From: Sphingomonas sp. OK281
GTDB lineage: Bacteria; Pseudomonadota; Alphaproteobacteria; Sphingomonadales; Sphingomonadaceae
DNA: 64,000 nucleotides
NCBI RefSeq assembly: GCF_900115295.1
Contig: NZ_FOVZ01000007.1
Span: 62,001 to 126,000, forward strand
Direction: 5' to 3'
Shown: positions 35,567 to 43,393 of the stretch, piece after piece
Position numbering within the stretch: position 1 is the first letter of the stretch
Layout: each line of letters begins with the position of its first letter
Notes under the pieces: generated by a model
What the model saw: the letters and a program-made list of their open reading frames with translations, nothing else
What the model was told of the DNA's origin: nothing
Database searches by the model: none
Translations under genes and position numbers: made by a program

Positions 35567-36535
35567 GTTAACCTCCTTCATGTGGTGCGACGCCGCCCGA
35601 TGCGGCCTCGACAGGCGGTCGATCAGGCGGGCGGAGGACGGTCCCGCACCCCGTTCGGGGGTCCCCATCGCCTCTGCGCGATGGGGTGGACGAAGGGCCG
35701 AAGCACAGCGGAGGACGGCCAAAGCCGGGCTTCTTGTCTCGCGAGGAAGGCGAGGGATAGCCGAGCCGGGGAAGAAGGTCGGCGACGCCGTTGCGGGACC
35801 GGCGGACCCCGCCAGACCCGCCGAAAGAGAGGTCCGTTCAGGGCGGCAGCCAAGCATGCAGGAAGGACTGGCAAAGGCCCCTGTCACGCGCGACACACGG
35901 ACCGGCCACACGCGAATCGCATCGATGCTGCAGGCGCCTGCCGTGTCCGCCCCACCGCCGCCATACTGTCGCCAACCAACGCCGCGGACCCTGGCTGTAC
36001 GAATGACGTGACCGCGGCACGATCGGCGTCACGTCCGGCCGGACTGTGGTGAGCGAACCTTGATCGCGCCGCGTCGTTGTCCGGGAGCGCACCGCGATCG
36101 GGTCTATGTGGACTGCGATCGTGTCGGAATTCTCGCCGAAGGACGAGAACCTATCACGCGTCGTGCGGGATGTTGTGACCGTCCAGCACGGTGGCCGCGG
36201 TGACGGCATGACAGGTGCCATATTGACCGTCGATGGCAGCAATCTCGACAGCGACATCGCCCGTCCCGGGATAATGTATCGTGCCCCGGTTGGCGACCGA
36301 AGCCAACCTGGAGCGAGCTGGTGCAGCAAGGGCTTCCCGGTTGAGGGCTTACGCGACGCCTGCCCGACAACGCGGCCGAGACGCAAGACGACGATCGGAT
36401 TGCAGCCATCAAAGCCGCGCGCCGCTGCCATCCTGGCAGCGGCGCGCGGCCGAAATTTGAGGGGCCGGTGCTGCCGATCTCGTGCGTTGGCGGCACCGGC
36501 GTGTTGACGTCCTGACGGTGGCTTCGACGCCTGCG
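35567..36535. other. Gene-less stretch in the mobile-element backbone
   Basis: About 970 bases without a convincing gene. Open frames are present on both strands but lack domains and ribosome-binding sites. In sphingomonad elements a replication/partition gene often lies here, so a deletion is possible. A short plus-strand phrase resembling the end of a short-chain dehydrogenase (MTGAILTVDG, near 36210) is too brief to call. Confidence 0.4.
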
Positions 36536-36955
36536 TCATCCGCCGCCAGGCGAAAGGCCGGGATTAGACTCGATCTGGTCTGGACGGCGCAACAGCGATT
36601 CCGCTGCCAGGATCGAACCGGCGTGCCGTGCGGTCTCGAGCCAGACGGTCAGGGGATGGACGCTTTCGAACGACACGTCGCGCTCGATGAACAGACCGAA
36701 GGGCAAGCGTATGCTGGCGATTTCGGCCAAACTGAAAGAGCCGAGTTCCGGGCAGCCGAAGCCGAGATCGGCCAGCCCGAACAGAGTGTCGCCATCCTCG
36801 CCCAGTTCGGTCGCCAGCCACGTCGCCGCGCCCACCGGCGAGAACAGTTTCAACACAGGTGACGGGTCGAACCGTTCGCCTTTCGTGTCGTAAACGTCGC
36901 GGAACATATCGTTGGCGCGCAGTGCGAAACGATCGTCGGGGGTCAGGAGGATCAT
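36536..36955 (-). CDS. DUF2958 family protein
   Basis: The protein has 139 residues and matches DUF2958, a small family almost always found beside ArdC genes: DDRFALRAND, PVLKLFSPVGAATWLATEL, GLADLGFGCPELG and SIRLPFGLFIERD. Its start overlaps the ArdC stop (ATGA), so it is translationally coupled to it. Function unknown; probably acts with ArdC in establishment of incoming DNA. Confidence 0.9.
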   Translation of the reverse strand: MILLTPDDRFALRANDMFRDVYDTKGERFDPSPVLKLFSPVGAATWLATELGEDGDTLFGLADLGFGCPELGSFSLAEIASIRLPFGLFIERDVSFESVHPLTVWLETARHAGSILAAESLLRRPDQIESNPGLSPGGG

Positions 36956-37938
36956 GCCCCGATCCTCTCGCTCTGCCCTGCCACCCGCCCCGCGGCCTGG
37001 GCCTCATGGTGCCGCGCCAGCAACCAGTCGGCGGCCTTGGTCGCGGCACTGGCGGCGCGGAAGATCGCGCGGTTGTCTTCGCGCAGCACCTCGAGCCATG
37101 ATCCGATATAGTCGGCATGGCGGACGGTCGGCACGATGCCGAGCGCGGCGCAGAGGAACGCCGACCCCATCTCGGCGATCAGTTCTTCGCGCGCGTAGTC
37201 CTTGCTCCCAAAGCCGTTGGTCAGGTCGCGGGCCAACCGACTGGCATGGCCCGTGGCGTGCGTGAGTTCGTGCAGGCAGGTCCGGTAATAGTTCACCTGA
37301 TCGAAGAAGGCAGGCTGTGGCGGAACCTGCACGACATCGAGGGAGGGCACATAAAAAGCCCGCGTTCCACCAATCCGGAAATCGACACCCGATGCGGCGA
37401 TCAGCTCTTCGGCGACCGGCACGATCTCGCGCTCGGGCAAGGGTGCCGGATCAGACGCCAGCCCGGCGCGAAGCCCTTCGCACTGCGCGACATTGAAGAC
37501 GGTAAACCGCTTGAGGAACGGGATAGCCCTGGCCTCGTCACCGTCGCGCGACGCGCGTTCCTTCTCAGCCTCGGGGGTAAAGCGGTCGGCATATACGACG
37601 GTGGTGCCACGCTCGCCCTTGCGTACGCATCCGCCCGCCTCCTGGGCCTGCCGAAAGGTCAGCCACGATTGTGACGGCCAGCCATGCGCGATGACGGCAC
37701 CCCACAGGATCAGGATATTGACGCCCGAATAGGCGCGCGCGGTCGACGCATTGCGCGGTAGGCCCGGGCCGGGCCCTGCCCCGGCGCTCACATTCCACGG
37801 CTGAACCCAGGGGAAGCGGCCGGCTTCCAGCTCTGTGATGATCCGCGCGGTCACCTCGTCGTAGAGATTGGCGCGGTCGGTAGGGGCTTGGCGCTGTCCG
37901 CGCTGTCCCACGGCACAGTTTTCGCGTTTCGGACGCAT
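36952..37938 (-). CDS. ardC: ArdC-family antirestriction protein
   Basis: The protein is about 328 residues. The N-terminal single-stranded-DNA-binding domain (NLYDEVTARIITELEAG, PWVQPW) is followed by a zincin-type metallopeptidase domain with HELTHATGH. ArdC proteins protect transferred DNA from host restriction. AGGAGG lies 6 bases before the ATG at 37938. Coupled to DUF2958. Confidence 0.92.
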   Translation of the reverse strand: MRPKRENCAVGQRGQRQAPTDRANLYDEVTARIITELEAGRFPWVQPWNVSAGAGPGPGLPRNASTARAYSGVNILILWGAVIAHGWPSQSWLTFRQAQEAGGCVRKGERGTTVVYADRFTPEAEKERASRDGDEARAIPFLKRFTVFNVAQCEGLRAGLASDPAPLPEREIVPVAEELIAASGVDFRIGGTRAFYVPSLDVVQVPPQPAFFDQVNYYRTCLHELTHATGHASRLARDLTNGFGSKDYAREELIAEMGSAFLCAALGIVPTVRHADYIGSWLEVLREDNRAIFRAASAATKAADWLLARHHEAQAAGRVAGQSERIGA

Positions 37939-38367
37939 GACTATCCTCCTGCCTACCCCAAAAGCACCATGGCCTCCCCGGAAAGCGGGGGTGGGCGGCA
38001 AGATGCGACCAGAGAGGTCCGCAGGAGCGGACGGCGGCACCCGAAGGGGTGCAATGCAATGGAGCACCCCAAGCAGGGCGCCGGGGTTGCCGCTGGCCGT
38101 GGCGGACCTAGCCGGGAGCGCCGCCCGGACCCGCACCACCGGGAGAGGCCCGATCCAACGCCGCCGCCGCGCCCGGCGGGGCGACTGCTTCGGGCCGGTC
38201 CCTGGCCGGCCCGGATGCGCCAGCGATCGCGACCTCTGGCCGAGACTCGCGTCGCGAGGCTCGGTGGCGAAGGCCTGGCCGAGCCATAGAGCGCGGTCGC
38301 GCGTCAGCGCGAGGCGGTACGTCGAATTTCGCCGAACATAACGAACATCAGACTGCCGCAGCAGTAT
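37939..38367. other. Intergenic stretch, GC-rich
   Basis: About 430 bases between ArdC and the XRE regulator. I see no gene with support on either strand; the first 15 bases hold the ArdC ribosome-binding site. It separates the element backbone from the lasso cargo. Confidence 0.4.
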
Positions 38368-38580
38368 CTAACTGGGATGTTTGAAGAATTCGATCGGCGA
38401 GACTTCGAAGCACTCCGCCAGATCATTCAGTCGAAGCAGCGTGAGGTTGATCCGGCCATTCTCGATCTGGCTCAGATACGACTGTGTAAAGCCAGCAACC
38501 TCGGCGAGAGGCTCCTGCTTAAGCTCCCTTTCCTTACGGAGCCGGGCCACATTGAGGCCAACCAGCCTGCGGATATCCAC
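38368..38580 (-). CDS. Small XRE-family HTH regulator
   Basis: The protein has 70 residues and is essentially one Cro/C1-type HTH: NVARLRKERELKQEPLAEVAGFTQSYLSQIENG (in pieces) with a C-terminal SPIEFFKH. It starts with GTG at 38580 with GAGGAA just upstream. It is divergent from the FecI gene, with two perfect inverted repeats in the 91-bp gap, so it may control both itself and the sigma factor. Confidence 0.88.
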   Translation of the reverse strand: MDIRRLVGLNVARLRKERELKQEPLAEVAGFTQSYLSQIENGRINLTLLRLNDLAECFEVSPIEFFKHPS

Positions 38581-38629
38581 AATTCCTCATCAAGGAATTC
38601 GTGAGATAAGTTTATTCGTTAAAACGAAT
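38581..38629. promoter_or_regulatory. Divergent control region with two palindromes
   Basis: Two perfect inverted repeats lie between the XRE and FecI genes: AATTCCT-n5-AGGAATT (38581-38599), touching the XRE start, and ATTCGTTAAAACGAAT (38614-38629). They are candidate XRE operators; the second is close enough to the FecI start to block its promoter. Confidence 0.5.
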
Positions 38630-38671
38630 ATGATATTGATGTCCGCTTGATGGATAGGGACGGAGCGGATT

Positions 38672-39205
38672 ATGGCCGAACCCGAGCATTTTATCGGTCG
38701 GCAAATTATCGGGACGCAGCGTGACCAACCGATCGAGGACCTGTTTCGTCTTCACGCGGGCTGGCTGCGCGGGTTTCTCACGCGACGCCTGCACGCCCAA
38801 CCGGCCGATGTGGAGGACATCGTACAGGACACGTATCTGCGCGCGGCGCGTCAGCCGGCCATGGTCATTGTCCATCCCCGCGCCTTCCTGTCGCAGACCG
38901 CGATCAACCTGTTCCGCGATGGAAAACGCCGATCGGCGGTTCGTGCGCGGCATCACCAGTCGATCGTGCAATCAGGGTTCGCAATGGAGGCGGGGTCGTC
39001 CGGGCTGCTGGAGCAGGAAGCCAGGCTCGAACTCGAGCGTCTTATCCTGGCCATGCCGGACCTGTACCGAGACGTCTTCGCTTTGAGCCGCTTTCGGCAT
39101 ATGACGAACGCGGAGATTGCCGCGCACCTCGGTATTTCGGTGAAGACGGTCGAGTGGCGGATGGGCAAGGCTCTGGAATTCTGCACGAGCAGGCTACGAG
39201 GCTAG
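38672..39205 (+). CDS. FecI-like ECF sigma factor
   Basis: The protein has 177 residues with sigma-70 region 2 (LFRLHAGWLRGFLTRRL, AEDIVQDTYLRA-type DVEDIVQDTYLR) and region 4 (LPDLYRDVF-type AMPDLYRDVFALSRF, NAEIAAHLGISVKTVEWRM). GGAG lies 6 bases before the ATG. It is directly followed by FecR and an STN-domain TonB receptor, the classical cell-surface signalling trio. It probably activates the receptor/isopeptidase genes when the lasso peptide, or a ligand, binds outside. Confidence 0.92.
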   Translation: MAEPEHFIGRQIIGTQRDQPIEDLFRLHAGWLRGFLTRRLHAQPADVEDIVQDTYLRAARQPAMVIVHPRAFLSQTAINLFRDGKRRSAVRARHHQSIVQSGFAMEAGSSGLLEQEARLELERLILAMPDLYRDVFALSRFRHMTNAEIAAHLGISVKTVEWRMGKALEFCTSRLRG

Positions 39206-40222
39206 GTGGCGCCGGTCATGACTGGAACCGATGAGCACGGTGAGGATGCCGTCGAGGCGCAGGCAGCGCAGTGGTTCGCGCGCCTGAAATCGCTGCCAGT
39301 GTCCCACGAGACGCTGCAGCAGTTTATCGCGTGGCAACGTGACGAGACGCACGCAGCAGCGTTCGACGCAGTCGAGCAACTCTGGTCACGCGCGGGCGAC
39401 CTGGGCGATCGGCCCGCCATGGTGGCCGCAACGCAGGACGCGCTGTCCCGCAAGGGAAGACGGCGATCGTCGTCCTGGTCGCTACGCCCGGCCTTGGCGG
39501 CGTTGGCCGCGATCGTCTTTCTGTTGCTCGGCAGCGGCGCGACCTATTGGGCGCTGCGACCGAGTGCGAACGCGTATGCGACCGGGGTCGGTCAGCAAAG
39601 CGTCGTCGCACTGGAGGACGGCTCGAAGGTCACGCTCGACACCGACACGCACATCGTCGTGCGTTTCGATGCGGATGGGCGGAGCGTCATCCTGAAGCGG
39701 GGCCAAGCCTATTTCACGGTCGCGCACGACACCGCGCGTCCGTTCCGCGTCGAGGCGGGCGACACCGGCGTCCTCGCGACGGGCACCCAGTTCGCCGTGC
39801 GGCGCGATGGGAGGGCGGTCGACGTGACGTTGGTCGAGGGTAGCGTGCGGGTCGCCGCCGGGCGCGCGCCACCGGCAACACTCCGAACGGGGCAGCAGCT
39901 TGTGCTGCGTCCCGATCGGGCCGCTGTCGTGCGGGCGGTGGATGCCGGCACGGCGACGGCGTGGACGCAGGGCCGGATCGTGCTGGACGGCTGGACGCTG
40001 GCGCGCGCGCTGGTCGAGGTGAACCGCTATACGCCCAGACCGGTCCGGCTCGAAGCGGCGCGCTATGCCGATGCGCGGCTCAGCGGCACGTTCGATGTCG
40101 GTGATATCGACAGCTTCATCGCGGCGGCGACCGCGCTGCTGCCGCTGAACGCGCAGCGGGACGCGCACGGTTCGATCCGCCTCATCGAGCGCCCGTCGCA
40201 AAAATCGCCATCGCCGGGTTAG
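39206..40222 (+). CDS. FecR-like anti-sigma/signal transducer
   Basis: The protein is 334-338 residues with an N-terminal cytoplasmic DUF4880 domain (AAQWFARLKS, FIAWQRDETHAAAFDAVE), one membrane helix (about 92-115) and a periplasmic FecR domain (LEDGSKVTLDTDTHIVV, GQAYFTVAHD, VLATGTQFAVR), ending in the STN-like/DUF4974 segment (VEVNRYTP). The GTG at 39206 follows the FecI stop directly; an ATG at 39218 is also possible. It relays receptor occupancy to the sigma factor. Confidence 0.92.
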   Translation: MAPVMTGTDEHGEDAVEAQAAQWFARLKSLPVSHETLQQFIAWQRDETHAAAFDAVEQLWSRAGDLGDRPAMVAATQDALSRKGRRRSSSWSLRPALAALAAIVFLLLGSGATYWALRPSANAYATGVGQQSVVALEDGSKVTLDTDTHIVVRFDADGRSVILKRGQAYFTVAHDTARPFRVEAGDTGVLATGTQFAVRRDGRAVDVTLVEGSVRVAAGRAPPATLRTGQQLVLRPDRAAVVRAVDAGTATAWTQGRIVLDGWTLARALVEVNRYTPRPVRLEAARYADARLSGTFDVGDIDSFIAAATALLPLNAQRDAHGSIRLIERPSQKSPSPG

Positions 40223-40304
40223 GGTCGTCACCATGCCGGCGCGTCTCTTGTTCCGAAGCCCCGGTACACGCCGGGACTCGGCGGAACGACAAGGGGCACG
40301 GGGC

Positions 40305-43300
40305 ATGACGGGTTTTCAAACGGGGCGGTGGTCCGGTCTGCGCGGCGGTACCGCCGCCCTGCTGCTACTGGCGGCGGTGCCGTCCCCGCTACAGGCACAA
40401 TCGGGGGCGCCCTCGTTCACCTTCAGAATTGCGGCGGGGCCGCTTCACCGAGCGCTGGTCGCCTTCGCTGCCGTGACGGGCGAGCAACTGCTCTATTCGA
40501 CGGACCTCATCGCAGGCCGCAAGGCCCCCAGGCTGGATGGCCGGCTGCCGGCGGACCGGGCGCTCGACCGCCTGCTCGACGGAACCGGGCTCGCGGCGCA
40601 CCGGATCGGGCCGCGGATGATCGTGCTACGCCCGGTTATTGCACCCGATCATGACCGCCCACCGGCAGCAGGACAGCCGAGCGCCAGTGCGGTGTCGACG
40701 CCCGGGCAAGGCGTCGCACAGCGAAGCCAGAGCCCGTCGTCCAGGGTGATTCGTGCGACGGCAGAGGAGCCTGCACGCGAGGAGATCGTCGTCACGGGTA
40801 CGCATCTGCGCGGCGGCGCGGCGGGCTCGCCCCCGGTCGACAGACTGACGCGTGAGGATCTGGCCAGGCGTGGCTTTGCGACGGTCGCGCAAGCCTTGCA
40901 GGCATTGCCGGGCAATTTCGGGGGTATGGCGACCGAACAGAGCGCGCTTGCCTTTGCCGATACGACAGGCAGCAATGGCGGGTTCGCGACCGGCGTCAAT
41001 CTGCGCGGCCTGGGGGCGGGTGCCACGCTGGTGCTGGTCAACGGCCAGCGGCTCGGGGGGTCGGGTACCAAAGGCGCGTTCAGCGACGTGACCAGCATCC
41101 CGACCGGCGCGCTCGACCGGGTCGAGGTGCTGATGGATGGCGCATCGGCGATCTACGGGTCCGACGCGGTCGGCGGCGTGGTCAACATCCTGCTCAAGCG
41201 TCGTTTCCAAGGGGCGGAGACCCGGGTACGGTTCGGCAGCGTGACGGATGGCGGCAAGCGCGACGTGCAGCTCGATCAGACGATCGGCAAGCAATGGACC
41301 ACCGGCGGCATCATGCTGTCCTATGAATATGACCGGGCGGGTCGGCTGGCGAGCGACGACCGGGCGTTCGCGCGCTCGACCGATTCCCGCAGTCTTGGCG
41401 GGACTGATCACCGCTATATCTTCAGTTTGCCGGGCAACGTGCTCGGTATCAATCCGGTGACGGGCGCGCTCGGAGCGGCCTACGCCATCCCGGGCGGCCA
41501 GGACGGCCGATCACTGACGCCCGGCGACTTCCTGGCGGGCACGACCAATCTCCAGAATTCCCGGACCGATACCGATCTCATCCCGCGCCAGGAACGCCAT
41601 AGCCTATATGCGACGCTCGACCAGGATATCGGCGCCGCGCTCCATCTCACCGCAGATGCGCGCTATTCGCACCGGTCGTTCGATGCGCGGCTGCCGGGCT
41701 CGGCGGCGATCGTGCAGATCACGGCCGCCAATCCGTGGTTCGTGTCGCCGACGGGCGCATCGTCCGACCTGATCGCCTATTCGCTGGCGCCGGAACTCGG
41801 CCCCATCGACACGCACGGTTATGCCGAGGCGATGGCGACGTCGGTCGGGCTCAATGTTGATCTTGGATCCAGCTGGAAGCTGCGCAACTACGGCGCGTTC
41901 GCGCAGGAACGCGAGCTGAACGAGTCGCGCAATCTGGTCAATACCGCCGCGCTCGCCGAAGCGACGGGCGCGATACCCGATAATCCCGCCACCGCGTTCA
42001 GCACCGCCACGAGCGGCTTTTTCAATCCTTACGGGACGGGCAGCAGTAACGCCGCCGCGATCCTCGATTTCGTCGGTGCGGGCTATTCGCGGTCGCGCAC
42101 GCGCAGCCAGGTGCTGACGGGCCATGTCGATGCGGATGGTCCGCTCCTCTCCGTACCCGGCGGCATGGTCCGGCTCGCGCTCGGCGGGGATGTGCGGCGC
42201 GAGACGTTCCGGCGGAGTGGAGAAAGCCTCCTGTCGAGCGCGCTGCCGGTGGCGACCGGCGATGTGCGCGCGTCGCGACTGATCGAGGCCGGCTTTGCCG
42301 AGATGCAGGTGCCGATCATCGGCACGGCCAACGCCGTGCCCCTGATCCGCCGACTGGACGTATCGCTGGCGGCGCGGATCGAACATTATGACGATTTCGG
42401 CACGACGACCAACCCGAAGGTCGGTGTCTCCTGGATCCCCGTGACGGGCGTGACGCTGCGGACGAGCTACGGCACGTCGTTCCGCGCACCGAACCTGCGC
42501 GAGCTTCAGGACCGGGAACAATATTCGGTCACGACCCTGTCGCGCGGCGGCACGAGCGTACCGGTGATCCAGCTTTCGGGCGGGAATCCCGATCTGATCC
42601 CGGAAAAGGCGCGCAGTTGGACCGCGGGGTTCGACCTCGATCCTGTCGCCATCCCCCGCCTGCATCTGAATGCGACGTGGTTTCGGACCGTGTTCAGCCA
42701 GCGGGTCGCGACACCGGCGAGCGCGAACTTCGCCAATGCGCTGACCGACCAGACTCTGGTGCCGTTCGTCCGGTTCGTCTCGCCGATCGCCAACGCCGCC
42801 GATCTCGCCACCGTGACCGCGCTGCTGAACGACCCGGCGTTTACCGGCGGCAACAGCTTTCCGCCGACCAGCATCGCCGCGATCGTCGACACGCGCTTCG
42901 TCAACACCGGCAAGGTCGATGTGAGCGGGATCGACCTGTCCGCCAGCTACACGCTTCCGGCTGGCGCCAACACGTTCACCGTGTCGGGCAATGGCTCCTA
43001 CCTGCTGCATTACCGCGAACAGGTCACGCCGACCTCGATCCCGGTCGACCGCATCAATCGCGTGGGGCAGCCCGTCGACCTGCGGGGCAGGATGAGCCTT
43101 GGCTGGCGCCGCGGCCCGGTCGATGCGCTGGTTGGCCTTAACTATGTCGCACCGTACCGCGATCTGCTCGGCACCCCGATCGACGCCTGGAAAACGGTCG
43201 ATCTGCAACTGGGCTATACGGTGCCCGACGGACCCGGCGCGCTGCAGGGCGTGGCGATCGCGCTGTCCGCGCGGAACCTGTTCGACCGCCCGCCACCCTT

Positions 43301-43391
43301 CTATGATTCCCCGGTTGGGGTCGGGTATGACGCGGCGAATGCCGATGCGCTCGGGCGCTATGTGTCGGTGCAACTCACCAAGCGCTGGTAA
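40305..43391 (+). CDS. STN-domain TonB-dependent receptor of the lasso cluster
   Basis: The protein is about 1028 residues with a signal peptide (to about residue 30), a periplasmic STN signalling domain (about 38-108: FRIAAGPLHRALVAFAAVTG onward) and then the plug (EEIVVTGTHLRG, GVNLRGLGAGATLVLVNGQRL, GASAIYGSDAVGGVVNILLK) and barrel ending in VQLTKRW. The STN domain shows it signals through the adjacent FecR. In astexin-type clusters such a receptor is thought to import the lasso peptide, or its ligand complex, for cleavage by the isopeptidase encoded next (2-bp gap). Confidence 0.93.
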   Translation: MTGFQTGRWSGLRGGTAALLLLAAVPSPLQAQSGAPSFTFRIAAGPLHRALVAFAAVTGEQLLYSTDLIAGRKAPRLDGRLPADRALDRLLDGTGLAAHRIGPRMIVLRPVIAPDHDRPPAAGQPSASAVSTPGQGVAQRSQSPSSRVIRATAEEPAREEIVVTGTHLRGGAAGSPPVDRLTREDLARRGFATVAQALQALPGNFGGMATEQSALAFADTTGSNGGFATGVNLRGLGAGATLVLVNGQRLGGSGTKGAFSDVTSIPTGALDRVEVLMDGASAIYGSDAVGGVVNILLKRRFQGAETRVRFGSVTDGGKRDVQLDQTIGKQWTTGGIMLSYEYDRAGRLASDDRAFARSTDSRSLGGTDHRYIFSLPGNVLGINPVTGALGAAYAIPGGQDGRSLTPGDFLAGTTNLQNSRTDTDLIPRQERHSLYATLDQDIGAALHLTADARYSHRSFDARLPGSAAIVQITAANPWFVSPTGASSDLIAYSLAPELGPIDTHGYAEAMATSVGLNVDLGSSWKLRNYGAFAQERELNESRNLVNTAALAEATGAIPDNPATAFSTATSGFFNPYGTGSSNAAAILDFVGAGYSRSRTRSQVLTGHVDADGPLLSVPGGMVRLALGGDVRRETFRRSGESLLSSALPVATGDVRASRLIEAGFAEMQVPIIGTANAVPLIRRLDVSLAARIEHYDDFGTTTNPKVGVSWIPVTGVTLRTSYGTSFRAPNLRELQDREQYSVTTLSRGGTSVPVIQLSGGNPDLIPEKARSWTAGFDLDPVAIPRLHLNATWFRTVFSQRVATPASANFANALTDQTLVPFVRFVSPIANAADLATVTALLNDPAFTGGNSFPPTSIAAIVDTRFVNTGKVDVSGIDLSASYTLPAGANTFTVSGNGSYLLHYREQVTPTSIPVDRINRVGQPVDLRGRMSLGWRRGPVDALVGLNYVAPYRDLLGTPIDAWKTVDLQLGYTVPDGPGALQGVAIALSARNLFDRPPPFYDSPVGVGYDAANADALGRYVSVQLTKRW

Positions 43392-43393
43392 TC

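Noticed and set aside
36106..36507. Possible short-chain dehydrogenase fragment (MTGAILTVDG)
   Set aside because: Only about ten residues resemble the family C-terminus; no cofactor or catalytic motif nearby.
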